From contig JAJEKV010000047.1 of the NCBI GenBank assembly GCA_021234155.1, forward strand, positions 9,756,081 through 9,820,080: a stretch of DNA of 64,000 nt. The letters are read 5' to 3'. Position numbers and translations under genes: made by a program. The notes below the pieces were generated by a model. It searched no databases and was not told the DNA's origin. It worked only from the letters and a program-made list of their open reading frames with translations. The stretch comes from Isoetes taiwanensis (lineage: Eukaryota; Streptophyta; Lycopodiopsida; Isoetales; Isoetaceae). Of the stretch, positions 47,126 to 59,182 are shown piece after piece. The stretch's first letter is position 1, and each line of letters starts with the position of its first letter.

Positions 47126-48460
47126 CATATTTTATGAATATGGGTACATCATATGCATTATGCCTGAGCTACCAGCGAAACATTTAAACTTGTCACCATG
47201 TGTTTTATGCCACTACGTTGGCAAATGGTTTTCACAGGTTTTTTTTTGTTGGAAAAAAAGTTTATTAAAAAATAGGGGTTTTTTTTTGTGCGTGTTGAAC
47301 TATTGTGAGTTCATATAAATATAGAGAAAAAGATGTAGCTAAAAATAAAAAGGGAAATAAAGAAGCTTATATTATTTTAAGGGCTTATGTTATTTTATTG
47401 ATTAATCATTTCTAGGGGATTGTTATTTTTAAACCTAACGAATTTTTTACACACAGGCATTGGCCTTCTATACAAATCCAACAATGCAGAGACCAATTTG
47501 TCCACTGGTAAATAGTAAATCTTCAAATGGGTCAAATATGCCATCAACACCATATGCATCATCTTGGCAACCCCAAGTAAAACAATCAATTTGGGATACA
47601 ATTGGATAGCAAAAATAACTCTCGGATGCTAGATCACATGCAAAAATATAAGGGGCCGAGGAATTCATCCACCAGAAGATAAGGAAGAGGTGGAGAAGGA
47701 AGGAGATAAAGAAGAAACATGGGACCTTCGTAAAGGAAGGAAGGAAGGAAAGGAAAAATGTCCATGTCACCCAAATGAGAGTGGATTGCTAGTCTTCACC
47801 AAAAAAAGACAAAGAGGTTGAATGCGACATGGAAAAAATGCAAATCAGGATTGCGTTCCTAGCTCTTAAGCCGAAGCAACCATGCAGTCTGCAACTCAAT
47901 ATGAAAACTAATGCAGAAATGGATTTTTTTTTTTATTATTATTAATTATTATTTGCTGTTAGGTGAAGAGGATCCCAGCCTTCGAATCCAGCTATCCTGC
48001 TATCTCCGCCATCTGTTTATAATCTTCTGAGTATATTTCAGTTCCCTCACTACCCTCCAAAGGTATGCCCTTAGGGCAATCCAAAAAGGTCTAAAGTCGT
48101 GAAGACATCTATCAATAGAAGGTGAACTCTGCAATCAGAGCTCCAATTGAGGCGATTTTTACTTCCCTAGAACAACCTCGGAGTCTAGTTTCCGAATTAG
48201 AGTAGCAATTTCTATTGTATGAGGGGTAATGACCGAAAACGTAACAAGGAGTCAAAGATGACTGCATTTCCATTACTTTTCCCATAGCCTTGTAATCTGG
48301 TCATCTTCAATATCTTATCACTAACCTTGAGCCTAATTCTTGGAGCCTTTGTTGAGAAAACTAGCTCAAGGAGAAGAGTTGGAAGTTGGTTGGATGGATT
48401 TTGTCTTTTGCAATTACTTTGCTATGGTTTGTCGAATCTTGAGTTCCAAGGCTCGGTTGG
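47126..48460. other. Intergenic, no gene recognised
   Basis: AT-rich, with no coding signal. A GGAAGGAAGGAAGG run lies near 47733. Confidence 0.35.
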
Positions 48461-48568
48461 GTGGTGAGCTCTTTTTTTTTAAAGCTTAGGTCTTTAAACT
48501 ACTTTTGGTGAACGGTGGTGAGCTCTTTTTTTTTAAAGCTTAGGTCTTTAAACTACTTTTGGTGAACT
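48461..48568. repeat. Exact tandem duplication, 54 bp x 2
   Basis: The unit GTGGTGAGCTC with a 9-T run, AAAGCTTAGG, TCTTTAAACTAC and TTTTGGTGAAC is present twice without visible change. Confidence 0.8.
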
Positions 48569-49879
48569 AGTTGAAACTGTATGATTATTGGCATAGTCTT
48601 CTTTGACCTCATCACTTCATTTAGAAGTCTTTTACTTGTCGTTTCGTTTATAAGTCTTTTACTTAGTTTTGAATATAGAATATGATCTTTCTTCTTAAAA
48701 GACTTGATATCAATGTGTGATATTTTTTTCTTAGACCATTATATATTCCATGAAATGCCGAATTCCTAGGAACACTAGCATCCTACCTTTTGAAATTCAG
48801 AATTTTCGAAGGAGAAAAAAAAGTCGAGGAAGTTTCCCGGTCAAAATTCGTGGGTTTTGTATTATACAGGAAATATACTTGTCGGGCTTTTAGAGTTTGT
48901 CCCACATTGTTTCAAGGGCAACCCATTGTTGAACAAGCACCTTGTTCAAAAGACATTTAGTCTTTGCCGATAATAACAAAAAAATGTCAATCCTCCTCAA
49001 AGTCTTCTTGCTTAAATCCTCTTTCACCTTGATCTTCTTCATTCTCATGTTTGAATGTGTTTCTATCCCACTCCAATGGAGAAATCATCCTCTTTATAAC
49101 GCCATTGCTGCATGGATGGAAACAAAATGGATGCAAGGCTTTCATGGCACATATGGTGGCTATGATAGCTTTTCCCTGCACAAATTTAGTTTTTCTATTA
49201 TGAAATATTGGGACTTGCAAGCTCTGCGCTGAACAATTGAAGAAGGATATCAGGACTTGTTCGAGTTTGTATTGTCATTTGTAAGCCTCTAATGCTGGCT
49301 CCAACACTCATATCTATAATTTTTTCCAACCCATTCTGGGAATAATTATTTTGACAGCTATCGCTGCATAAGCAATGGCATGAACATACATTATACTCAT
49401 TTTGCATACATAAAGATCCTGCTGATTTTGTCTGTTCTCATCCCATGCTGACAGCATCCCTTGAAGATCATTATCACAAATTCCTACCAGCATGGTACTT
49501 CTTCCATTGATCTAGTATTTGAATCTCACAAAAATTTACAACTTGCAGATTACCGTGCCATTATGTTTGCCATGTAAAATGAGCCTGGAAAGCAGTTGAG
49601 ATGCAAAATTCAGGATCCTCTGTATATTTGCATCCCCACCAAAAACTATCAATTTTATTCTATTTGTGCTTCACCAATATTTGCAAGACCCCTTAGAGCA
49701 AATGTATAACAAACAAGCAGAGATCTTAGATCATTCCAATCACCTGTAGTGTACAAATCAAAAAATCCTTTAATGGCCCCAATCTGAATAAATGAATGTG
49801 TCGAAGTGTGAACTGTGTTATATCTATAAAAAGGCCTGCTTCATTCCCACATGCTTTGCAGCCATCAGCCTCCACAGTG
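48569..49879. other. 3' flank of the isomerase gene, no other gene recognised
   Basis: The ORF at 48942-49232 encodes a hydrophobic N-terminal stretch but no known domain. I regard it as doubtful. Confidence 0.35.
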
Positions 49880-51296
49880 CTACAATCCAGCGCTGACAAG
49901 ACCGTGCAACGTCACAATACCTATGACCACATTCTCATGATCCACAACAGGCAAGAATGAAACTGGTGATGGAGGAGATTCCATCTTTTGCATGGCATCA
50001 ACAGCCATTGCATTTTCTCGGATTGAACGTGGCAACCTGTAGTGGTTAGGATTAGGATCACTGCATTTTGTAATGATTGACCATTAAATTTCAACAATGT
50101 AATGATTGACCATTAAATTTCAAAACTATCTGACCTGTTACACCTTTCTCCAACTGTCAACTTGAAAATCTCCTCCCCTTTAGATTCAAGAGCACGCCTA
50201 AGATCACCATCTGTAAATGTTCCAAGGAGGCGTTTGTCTTTGTCCACAACTATAAGACAACCACATCCTTTCACACTGAGCTCCACGAGCTTATCCATAA
50301 TAAAGTCATTCTCTTTGCAGATAGGTACTTCTTCTTTCTTTTTCATGACATCCTGAACCTGCAAAATATATTTCTTACTTGATCACGCATCCCACAGTTC
50401 TAATAAAATTCTTGGTACTTTTCTGATTACTCTAGTAAGAGACGATAGGGACATAGTTCCTGATAACTATGACATCATATTATTTAAATCAACATATACA
50501 GAACATTTACTGCTAGAATGTATCCACCAATTTTTCTAGTCTAAACAAGGAAAAAAAAATTAGATACTAGCCTGCACCAAAGTTGTAAATTTATATGTTC
50601 TTAAGTAACACAATTAGGCACTTTCAAACCAGCTGGAAAAGGAAATGAACTAACCCTGAAGATAAGGCGTCTACCGATCCGTCCTGCTGGGTGGTTCAAT
50701 GCATATTCTTCTTTGGTTAAGTTCTTGGCTTGCATAAGAGCAATTGCAACAGTGTCTCCAAACAGCATCTGGATGGCAGTAGATGTGACTGGGGCAAGGT
50801 CAAAGGGGCAAAGTTCACGTTCAAGAGGCAGATATACATGCATATCACAAACCCTCTTCAAGTGTGAATTGCTGAGGGAGGAAACTGCTACAACATATGC
50901 TCCCTTGGCTTTCAAACAAGGAACCAGCCTCAAAAGCTCTTCTGTTTCGCCGCTCTTGCTAAATAGCACTACGACATCTTTGGGCTTAACAATGCCAATG
51001 TCACCATGTAATGCATCAGTTGGGGATAAGTAGACGGACTTAATCCCTGTAGACACAAATGTTTGGGAGATCTTTTGTGCAATGCAGCCACTTTTTCCTA
51101 CACCAGAAAAGAAAATAACGCCGGTGGTTTCCAGACAGAGCTGTACAAAGGTCTGCACTTGGGCATAATCTAGGTGTTGGAAAAAGAAATCTAAATACCT
51201 TCTTTGCTCCTGAAACAGACATCGAAGCTGTTCAATTCCACATCCTGCAGAGTTTTTTGCACCAACTAGTATTACAGGTTCCGGTAGAGCTCCCAT
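49880..51296 (-). CDS. Arabinose-5-phosphate isomerase (KpsF/GutQ type, SIS + CBS)
   Basis: Interconverts ribulose 5-phosphate and arabinose 5-phosphate, the first step to Kdo, a sugar of the pectin rhamnogalacturonan II. Three exons on the minus strand: 51296-50655, 50358-50135 and 50036-49880 (TAG), with GT-AG introns in consistent phase, give about 340 residues, close to plant relatives. The frame is open nine codons upstream, but from a TTG; ATG at 51296 gives the usual MGALP start. The SIS domain shows [46 protein letters not shown] and [15 protein letters not shown], with the glycine-rich and Ser/Thr phosphosugar loops intact. Two CBS repeats follow: [20 protein letters not shown] with [10 protein letters not shown], and [19 protein letters not shown] with [13 protein letters not shown]. 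No transit peptide seen, so probably cytosolic. In Arabidopsis the homologue is SETH3. Intact and probably functional. Confidence 0.92.
50071..50124. repeat. Tandem duplication inside the second intron
   Basis: TAATGATTGACCATTAAATT is present twice with a 29-bp period, making up about half of the 98-bp second intron of the isomerase gene. Splice sites lie outside it. Confidence 0.75.
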
Positions 51297-51639
51297 TGCG
51301 CTAGATCCAGAAATAAAACTCAAATCGGCAATGCTGCATTGCTCCGCAGCAGCAGTATTGGGCTTAAATCTATATAAAAATTGCCCAAGTTGGCATTTGG
51401 GCAGGCGGAGCTTGGATCCGGCAAGGCATTAGCTGGTCCGGCGAGCCACCAAACACGGTGAACCTTTAGAATCTTACGCTTCACTTTCACGCGGATCATA
51501 CCGCCAGCGCGATGCCATAATTTGTCAGACATAGTATGGTGTTAGTGTTTGATCGTAGTGTTTAAAGTGTTTGGGGGTGTATTATAGTTTGGGGTGTATC
51601 TCGATTTTTTTTACCAGGGCATAGTAAAGGTGATATTCC

Positions 51640-51960
51640 CTCTCATAGCCCTTGAATGCAGGAACGCAATAAAGTTACCCTGGTTATGGGTCGTGGCACG
51701 ATCATCACCGTGGGTTATTCTACGGGATGGAATCACCCACCGTTAGGATTGCGCCATATCAGCATGACCAGGGTAACTTTGAATACAGGTCAAGATGGGG
51801 TCAAATCCACCCCATTTGACTTACCCCTCCAACAGAAAATCATCCCATGGTCCCGTATGTATGACAATATAATATTCCCACAGCATATGCGAGCATCAAA
51901 TTCCTATGAGCCTGGGGAGTCGAACCCCAGCATGATTCCCATGCTAATCCAAGCATAACA
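51640..51960 (-). repeat. SINE-like unit with tRNA-like head and long hairpin
   Basis: On the minus strand 51930-51900 carries a strong B-box, GGGGTTCGACTCCCC, that forms a perfect T-arm. Further along is TTTGACCCCATCTTGAC, shared with the unit at 20934-21480, and then a hairpin whose outer arms are AAAGTTACCCTGGT/ACCAGGGTAACTTT (about 51669-51782), with inner pairing as well. The head-to-tail order resembles the unit near 21 kb. It lies upstream of the isomerase gene. Confidence 0.5.
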
Positions 51961-52450
51961 GTCATCCCATAGAAGGGATGGTTGCTATGCCCAGGGCTAA
52001 TACAGCAAACAAGTTAGTACCCTTGTCAAACAGCAATAATAAATGACTCTGGAATAATTTCGGACCAGCAGCAATAAGCAATGATTTCAGATGAGCAGCA
52101 TGTTTACATGCATACAACCAACAGCACTTAATTTTAGCACACCTATACATTACCCAAAACCAAACTGTACAATGTATTGAAGGAGACTTAACCAAGCCAA
52201 GGAAGTTGAGCTCCCCAACACCAGCGTGCTCCTGCGAGCACTACAGTAGACGTCCACGTGAAGGGGGGATCACAAGTTCACATGTAAATACAAAAACATA
52301 GATAACAGAGCACAAGGACAAATCAAACACTAGTTCATGGCAGGGCCACTCTGCGCATGCCTTATCACCGCATCCAATTAACGTATCTCTTGCATAAGCA
52401 AGGCTAGGTGTTGTCCTAGGCGCTCTGAAACCCTAGGCGCTCTGAAAGCC
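51961..52450. other. Spacer, no gene recognised
   Basis: No coding or structural signal beyond a small repeat, TAGGCGCTCTGAAA (52417 and 52433). Confidence 0.35.
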
Positions 52451-52454
52451 GGTC

Positions 52455-53225
52455 ACACGTTTTCAATCATAACTGGAGATCTGGAAGTCCGTTTCAGCCG
52501 AAATTTGTTGCGTTGGAAAGCCATCTCACAGCTCTTTCTGTCGGTATGTGATTTGTATATGTTTCACTAATTATTCTGCATCAGAAACACAGATTTCCGG
52601 GCTGCAAATTGGGGGCCCCAAAAAACCCTGAAGTGTTGGTGGTGCTGCCCACTTTTGATCATATCTGGAGATTAAGAACTCTGTTTCAGCTGAAATTTAT
52701 TGCGTTGGGAAGCCATCTCAGATTTCTTCCTATTGGTATGTAATCTGTATGTGTTTTTAATACTATTTCCTCAGCAAAAACTCAGATTTTCGGGCTGCAA
52801 ATTGAGGGCACAAAAAACCCTGAAGTGCTCGTGGTATTGTCCACATATTTTTTATCATATTTGGGGAATTTTAACTCCGTTTCAGCTGAAATTTATCGCG
52901 TTGGAAAGCTCCCTCAGAGATCTTTCTGAAGGTATGTGATTTGCATGTGTTTGAATGGTGTTTCCATAGCAAAAACACAGATTTTCAGCCTGCACCACCG
53001 CTTTGTGACTCATATTACATTTTTGTTCATATCTATTTCTCGTGACTTCGGTTTACGACGAAATTTATATCTTTGGAGAGCTCTCTCAGAGTTATTTCAA
53101 AGATATTTTATGTTGCTGATGTTTGAACAGGATTTCAGAGTGAAAACAACAGATTTTCAGTGCTGGATTTAGGGTTTCCATTGTTCTATTTTTCAAACTA
53201 TATACTTTTCTTCATATCTATTGAT
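52455..53225 (+). repeat. Diverged tandem array, about four units of roughly 190 bp
   Basis: Each unit contains GTTTCAGCTGAAATTTATTG (with variants) followed by GCGTTGGAAAGC, CAGA and CTTTCTG, then ACACAGATTTTCGGGCTGCA and AAAAACCCTGAAGTG. The AAATTT core falls at 52501, 52693, 52889 and 53061. Divergence grows along the array. Such sequences occur in long untranslated regions of plant retroelements. No ORF spans it. Confidence 0.7.
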
Positions 53226-53500
53226 CTGCAGACTCTGTTTTGGGAGCAATGCATATCATTAGAATGCTTATTCTGTGATGATTCTAAAGACATATGGTTT
53301 ATCCACATTTGCTTAAGATCCGAGAGGAGAAAATAGCCGCTTTTTGCAACCCGATTTTAAGGCGTGGATTCAAAGGGTGTGATACCATCCAATCACCTTG
53401 GATTAAAACATTTACATGCTAAAGCCTTGCGCATCTGGCCAGGCGTCCGTAAGAGGGAAAGCCATTGCTTATTTTCATTTCGCACAAATTAATCCGTAAG

Positions 53501-53860
53501 GTGGCGAGGTTGAACTTGAGGTCGCTTGATTTATGCACTTGAACACTTTCGGGCATGTGTCCGTAAGGTGAAAGAGCCCACTTGCTTCTTGCACTTGGAA
53601 ACTGCGCTTTGCCGACACGTGGAAGCTTTGGACGGAAGGCCCGTAAAGGGACAGAGGTTTCATTTCGCATGTGTCCGTAAGGTGGCGAGGTTGAACTTAA
53701 AGGCCGCGCTTGATTTATGCACTTGAACACTTTCGCATTGTGTGTCTGTAAGGTGAAAGAGCCCCGCACTTGCTTCTTGCACTTGGAAGCTGCGCTACCG
53801 ACACGCGTGGAAGCTTTGGACGAGGCCCGTAAAGGGACGAGAGGTTGTGCGTGATCAAAG
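53501..53860 (+). repeat. Tandem 5' monomers of the LINE, about 180 bp x 2
   Basis: Both units begin GTGGCGAGGTTGAACTT (53501 and 53682) and share GATTTATGCACTTGAACACT, GGTGAAAGAGCCC, ACTTGCTTCTTGCACTTGGA and CCCGTAAAGGGAC. A partial third unit precedes them. Tandem 5' monomers act as promoters in some LINEs; that role here is inference. Confidence 0.75.
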
Positions 53861-54179
53861 TGCTTGGAGGCTTTCGGACAAGCGTCCCTCAGGGGTGACA
53901 CCCTATTCATGGCAACTCCAAAGATAGAGGAGCCCGGACGAGCCCTCGTCCCTTCATCCAACCCCACGATATGCATGTGGATGGTGCGTCTGCATCCCCT
54001 CTACCTAGCTTGATATGGCGTGAAAAACTTCTATTGGGAGAGTACATAGATGCCATCCCCAATCGCACCGGATGACACCGCAAAATTGATAGGTGCACAT
54101 TGAAAAGAGAAGCGGGCAAAGTCTCGTGCAACAAATATAGCTCGACAGCCTATGATGCAGATACTCTAGCCTAGCGACA

Positions 54180-55640
54180 AAGCCGTATCCGGGCTTCACC
54201 ACCACCAAACCGGCGGTTGAGGAGGAGCACCGGAAACAGTTCAAGCAATGGCGAGAGGGCAACAAAGCTCGAATTGCTTGCTTGGCGAGGAGGAAATGCG
54301 GCCTCCGCGACCCAAATTGCTCAAGAAGCGGTAGCTCTTGAAAAACAGCGTGTTTCCAAAGATGGAGACCCGCTACTGACACACCTAGAAGATGGCCTTC
54401 GCCTAGTGCACTCTGGAAAGGCGTAAGGACAAGAAGAGTCTTGTCGACATGCGTGCCCGCATGGATTCCATGTCCACCGCCATTGAAACCATGACACGCG
54501 GGGAAAAGCAACGCGTTGAGCAAGAGACAATGGCAACCATCTCCCGCCTTCAATCGTCAGGGCCGAGGAGGCTGCCATCGCGTGATGTGAAAAGTTCGGG
54601 TCGCTTTTGAAGAGAGCCGGTCCACAATTGAGAGCCCTTCAAACTAGGGTTGAGACACAAGAAGTGGCCTCGCAATGAACCCTATCTTTGGACTCTCGCT
54701 TTTGCGAGAATCTGAGCATAGCTCCGTACATTTCGAATCGGAGGTGCAAGAGCCGAGGGCAGCCATCATGAACAAGGCAAGGGCCTCAATGCGAGGCTCA
54801 TGAGCAATTGCGCCCGGTGCATGCGCGGAATTGAAAAGGCAAAGAATAATTTCAGCAGGAGCTAAGCTCCCGGCCGTGAAGGAGAGACCGCTATACCGCC
54901 ACGGCGATCCCACCTGCCAAGAGTCTCGCAAGGTGTCGGCCCAGACCGTCACATCTTGCACCCCAAGCCACTCTATGCCACCCCGCCCCAACGTAGGGCC
55001 ACAGCCTATGCTCCGACAACAAACAACTCCCCTTGTCAGGGGCGGATTGACCCAAAATCGAGTTCCGTGAGCCGAGGCGAGAAGCCACAATGTGGTGGTA
55101 CGTGGCCCCACGAGAAGAGGAGGACCTCATTAACCGCTCCAAATGTTGATTCTTGCTCGAATGACATTCCCGTGCAATTACATATTATTAGGGCGAGACG
55201 CCATGGCTTCTTGCCTGCAGGCCGCACCGGGTAGTCCCCGTTCCGCAGTCTGAGATGCCTTTTGTGGCGGCTATCCTTACTACGCAGGGGTAAGCGGGTA
55301 GGGAAGCTGCCTTGTATGTTGGCCAAGACTGACCCCAACCCAACAAAAAGAAGACCCTTGAGCCGCAAGAGTTGGCCAAAAGTTAAAAGCTTTAGCCCGG
55401 ACGGGGAGGAGCTGCGGGGGCGATTCGGGTAAGATGCAAATTTTCAAGCCGCCAAATCTTTGCTGCCGAATCCTGCTAACCCTCGGCTGACTCACGACCA
55501 TGCCACTTCTTACTTTTGCTTTCTGGTAGCCCTTCTGCTCAAGTTGCTTCACCTTCCATTTGCTTTCGCACATCTCGGTACTGCCTCTACTTACGCCATC
55601 CCCCATGCTTTGCGCTCTTGAATTCCCCAGCCCAGCCCTG
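54180..55640 (+). pseudogene. LINE ORF1-like region
   Basis: Fragments in shifting frames encode charged, helix-prone sequence such as AQEAVALEKQRVSKDGD (about 54315-54370). There is no clear zinc knuckle or RRM. The call rests mainly on position upstream of the endonuclease. Confidence 0.35.
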
Positions 55641-55657
55641 GCAGACAAATAGGAATT

Positions 55658-56134
55658 GTGTGCCTCATGGTCTCACAGGGTAGCCGGGGCTTCCCATGGC
55701 GAAGGAAGATAGTCTCAGCTTCTGTTTCTTTGCCGGATATGGATCTGGTCTTCCTTATGGAAACATGGGAGCATCGCGGGACCACGAGGATACCCGACTT
55801 GCCGGGATACCCGGCTACTCAATCTTCAATGATTGCACGAGGGGAAGCGGGGGCATGGGGAGTTACCCGCTACTATCGAGCGACCTTGGCGGTCGGTTCC
55901 TTGTTCAAGACGGAACAAACACAACCGGTACTTGTGGGTGCGTGTGCAAAACTGCGATGGGCAGACCCCTCTTTGTGGCGACTGCTACTTTCCACATGCG
56001 TAGCAACTTCTATCACACCCACTCGGATGTGGATAGGTTGGACCCCTATGTCGATCTATATGATGACATACTGGCGGCATAAGCGGTTAGGCGGTGTCAT
56101 ACTCCTTGGAGACTTCAATGCGGCGCCGGGGTAG
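55658..56134 (+). pseudogene. LINE apurinic-type endonuclease
   Basis: MDLVFLMETWEH (with the metal-binding Glu, about 55739-55774) at the start and GVILLGDFNAAPG (about 56092-56130) are hallmarks of the APE-type endonuclease domain. The middle shifts frame (the frame 55696-56082 carries YHTHSDVDRLDPYVDLYDD). Inactive. Confidence 0.7.
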
Positions 56135-56869
56135 AACAACCCATGAGATTTGATCCCTTGATCGATGATATATTGCAAAAGCGTCTGGAAGCAAAGCGGC
56201 AACCCGAACATCGATGACAATCAGGTCACACGCTATGGTAGACAATTGCTTTTGCTCTGTGGTATCTTTGACACGGTAATGCGCAATGGATCGGCACGAT
56301 GGCCGAATCCACCCGCAAAACTTGTAGGCGGGGAAAACCGGGGGGAGGATCTAGTGTGGTGGACTATGTCTTTGGTGCCCGGCGGGGGATATGCATGTCG
56401 TCAAGCACTTCCGTGGGAACAACTAATAGGGATGAAGAGATCGACTTCGGACCACTTACCACTTTACTTGAAGTTGGCTTGGCGGGTTGTGCGAACCCCC
56501 TGCGTGCCACGACTCCTCACATGCCTCACCAACGATTGGATTATGAACATCACGGGGCTTATGCCCGATGCTTATAGATGACCCGGCGCGAAATTTTGCA
56601 ATATCCTACACTAGAGCAACAGAACTTCGGCTGGCCCGATGTGCTTAGGATCACTGGCGAGAGAGATGCTTTGGGATAAGCGCCACATGACGGACCTCCG
56701 GGAACACAACCTTCCCACGTAATCAATGGTTTGATCACGAGTGCAAGGAACACAAACGCCGGCTCCGCCAAAGTCACAGAACCACCACTTTACGCCCACA
56801 TGCGGTCAGGGCGATCACCGCGTCTTCCTTAAAGCTAAGAAAGCGGGTACATTGCAGCACATCAAAGGG

Positions 56870-58975
56870 AAATGTTTTATCTCCTGAACGTCACCCGGGA
56901 CCTTCCTCGCGAAGGGTTCTTAGAAAGCCATCTGACCCACGGGGAACATCACTCCCGGCGGTGGAGGCAATACTTACAAAAGCTATCGACCCTCGGGGTG
57001 CACATGCGGCATTACCCACGCAAGAAGGCCCGGTCTTTGGAAATCACGCATTCGGGCGTGGAACAAGGCTTCTGGCGTCTTGCCAATGGAAAAGCCCCGG
57101 ACTGGATGGCATGCGGCGAGAATTGCTTAAAGTGGGCGGGGCCGTCCATAATACCGATCGACCGCCTTGTTCAACAAGGCATTACGAGAAGGCTTCCGTC
57201 ATGCAAAGGACCAATAGCGAGTTGTTCCCATCTATAAAGGCGGGACCAAGACCGCCCAAGCATTACCGAACAATCATGGTCGATTCGGTGTTTGCAAAAT
57301 TGCTTCTTTGGGATTCTCGAGCAGCGGTTGATGGTCGGGCGTAGGCCGAGATATCGGGCCCTCACCCGTGGCGGATTCGCACCGGACACTCAACCATTGA
57401 CCACATCTTCACATTGCGAAGCTCACGGTTGAAGACGGCCAGGAACCGCCGTCGGGATCTATATTGTTGCTTCGTGGATTTTGCAAAGGCATTTGACAAT
57501 CGTGCCTCGGGAAAAACTATGGGCAAGATTGCGGCGGTAGGGGGTTCCGGTAGATTTGCGAGAATGCGATTAATGCGAGCTTTATGAAAGATGCTTTCGG
57601 TTGCGTTCGACAAACCAACCATTTGATAGTAGTATCGGGGTTAGCCGGGGATGCCCTCTCTCCCCAACATTGTTTGGGCTTTACATTGATCAATTGGAGA
57701 GCGGCTTGCGATAATGGGGGCGACGGGGCTCACCTTCTCTACCGGATCATCATCAAGCGGTTAATATATCTGATGATGTGGACCTCCTAGCTTACACACC
57801 AGCGGACATGCAACGACATCTCAATGCCCTCGACACATTTTGTCAAGCGGCCCGATATCTTGGCGTCAACTTGGCCAAGACTAAGGTGGTTTTCATATCA
57901 TCTTCCGCGACGGTAGGGATCCCCTCCTTCCGCCAAAAGCGGGCGAATGTGGAAGTAGCATCCACATACAAATATTTGGGAGTGGAGTTTCCGCCTACTA
58001 TGCACTTGGGACACATCCATACGGGCTACGAAGTTACTGGCCGGATGGAAAGCACTATATGCAATGCAAAACAATAGTCATAGAGCGAGAGTTGTATGAT
58101 TGGACCCATCAGTCCACACCTATTCAAAGTCTTAGTGGAGCCCTGTCCTTTTATCACGGGGGTTGAAGTATGGGGCCCAAGGTATCCCTAAGCTACTTGG
58201 AATGACTTGGAGCAGGTGCGAAAAGCCTTCTTGGTACGAGCACTAGGGGTGAAGTCCACAGTCCATATCAAATTCTCTTGCGAGGAAACGAGATTCTTGC
58301 CTCTTGAGGAGGGCCCCTTGATCGCCACATTGTCTATTTTCGAAGGTGGTCAACATGGACGATGCTCGTCTCCCAAAAACTAGCTTATATCATGGCAATG
58401 GGGCCACAACGCCTCAAAGCCTGCTGGAGGGAAAAGAGAGCTCAATGGATGGCTAGATGGAATGTGCGTGAGCACGTGCATACATGTGCAAACAGAGGCG
58501 GTCGCCATAGCTTGAGGCAATATCTTGACGCTTGCTTCATCGGCAAGCTTTGGGATGCCGCGCCCTTGAGCAGTCAAGACAAAGACACTACCGGCGCCAC
58601 ATAAATCCCACATTGGAACGAGGCCCACAATGCTACTGCGCACCCACTTGCCCATGAAAAGCCTTGAGACTCATTGCCTCCATTCGCACGGGGCACATCA
58701 TCTTGAATTGAGGCAGGCGGATGGATTGGTGAGCCCGCGTCGGGGCGGAGCTCATCAATCTTTGCCAAATGGGAGTCATTGAGGATGAATCTCATACCCT
58801 TCAAAGTTGCCCAAAGATATGATCAAATCCGGACGCCGCTATCTTTGAGTTGGTCGGGCACGCCGGCCGCTACATGTGACATTGAGCCGCGGCATCCGTA
58901 TGCGGATGCTAGGATCATACCCGAGGAGGTCATGGACATGCGAGATCAGCTATGTCCTCGGGCACGCACTTGACA
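56870..58975 (+). pseudogene. LINE reverse transcriptase and C-terminal region
   Basis: RT motifs recur across frames: SPGLDGMRRELLKVGG (about 57080), PPKHYRTIMVDSVFAKL (about 57255), FAKAFD (about 57481), GVSRGCPLSPTLFGLYID (about 57640) and SDDVDLLAY at 57769-57795, where the usual (Y/F)ADD alanine is replaced by serine. VNLAKTKVVF and YKYLGVEF follow, as in LINE RTs. The C-terminus has GVIEDESHTLQSCP (about 58770), also present in the minus-strand copy. Many frameshifts. Confidence 0.75.
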
Positions 58976-59029
58976 TGTACATACACATTTATTTCATGAT
59001 GATGTATACTTGTACAGTTTGACAGCATT

Positions 59030-59182
59030 CTTATTACTGCCACGGTTTTTCCCTCGAAAACCCTTCGGGGCGGGGGTTTTTTAACCCGGACAGTAATAAA
59101 TTTGCTGCACTCCTTCTGGGTCCCATAGGCCGATTGGTCTCAGTGGACGATAAAAAAACTATTCTATTCTATTCTATTCTTG
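59030..59182 (+). repeat. LINE 3' tail with stem-loop and ATTCT repeat
   Basis: After TTACTGCCACGG, a short inverted pair AAAACCC/GGGTTTT forms a stem-loop (59057-59085), followed by GGTCCCATAGGCCGATTGGT and GGACGATAAA, then the simple repeat. The same order is found at 8030-8170 and on the minus strand at 59850-59704, so it defines the family's 3' end, probably recognised by the LINE RT. Confidence 0.75.

Larger units (their letters stand above)
53400..59182 (+). mobile_element. LINE retrotransposon, full-length but decayed
   Basis: The element carries a tandemly repeated 5' region, an ORF1-like region (about 53900-55640), an endonuclease (about 55658-56134), a reverse transcriptase (about 56870-58080), a C-terminal region (to about 58975) and a 3' tail ending in a simple ATTCT repeat (59159-59182). 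It is markedly more GC-rich than its surroundings. Frameshifts and stops are everywhere. A truncated second copy (minus) at 59704-60260 shares the C-terminal and tail sequence, as does a fragment at 8030. Confidence 0.8.

Noticed and set aside
50713-51033. Plus-strand ORF across the isomerase gene
   Set aside because: Shadow of exon 1 of the minus-strand isomerase.
51297-51532. Upstream minus-strand frames as an N-terminal extension of the isomerase
   Set aside because: The open frame begins at TTG rather than ATG, and the separate upstream ORF is in another frame. It more likely represents 5' leader.
53419-55785. Long minus-strand ORFs across the LINE
   Set aside because: Antisense to the LINE 5' monomers and ORF1 region; they reflect its GC-rich composition.
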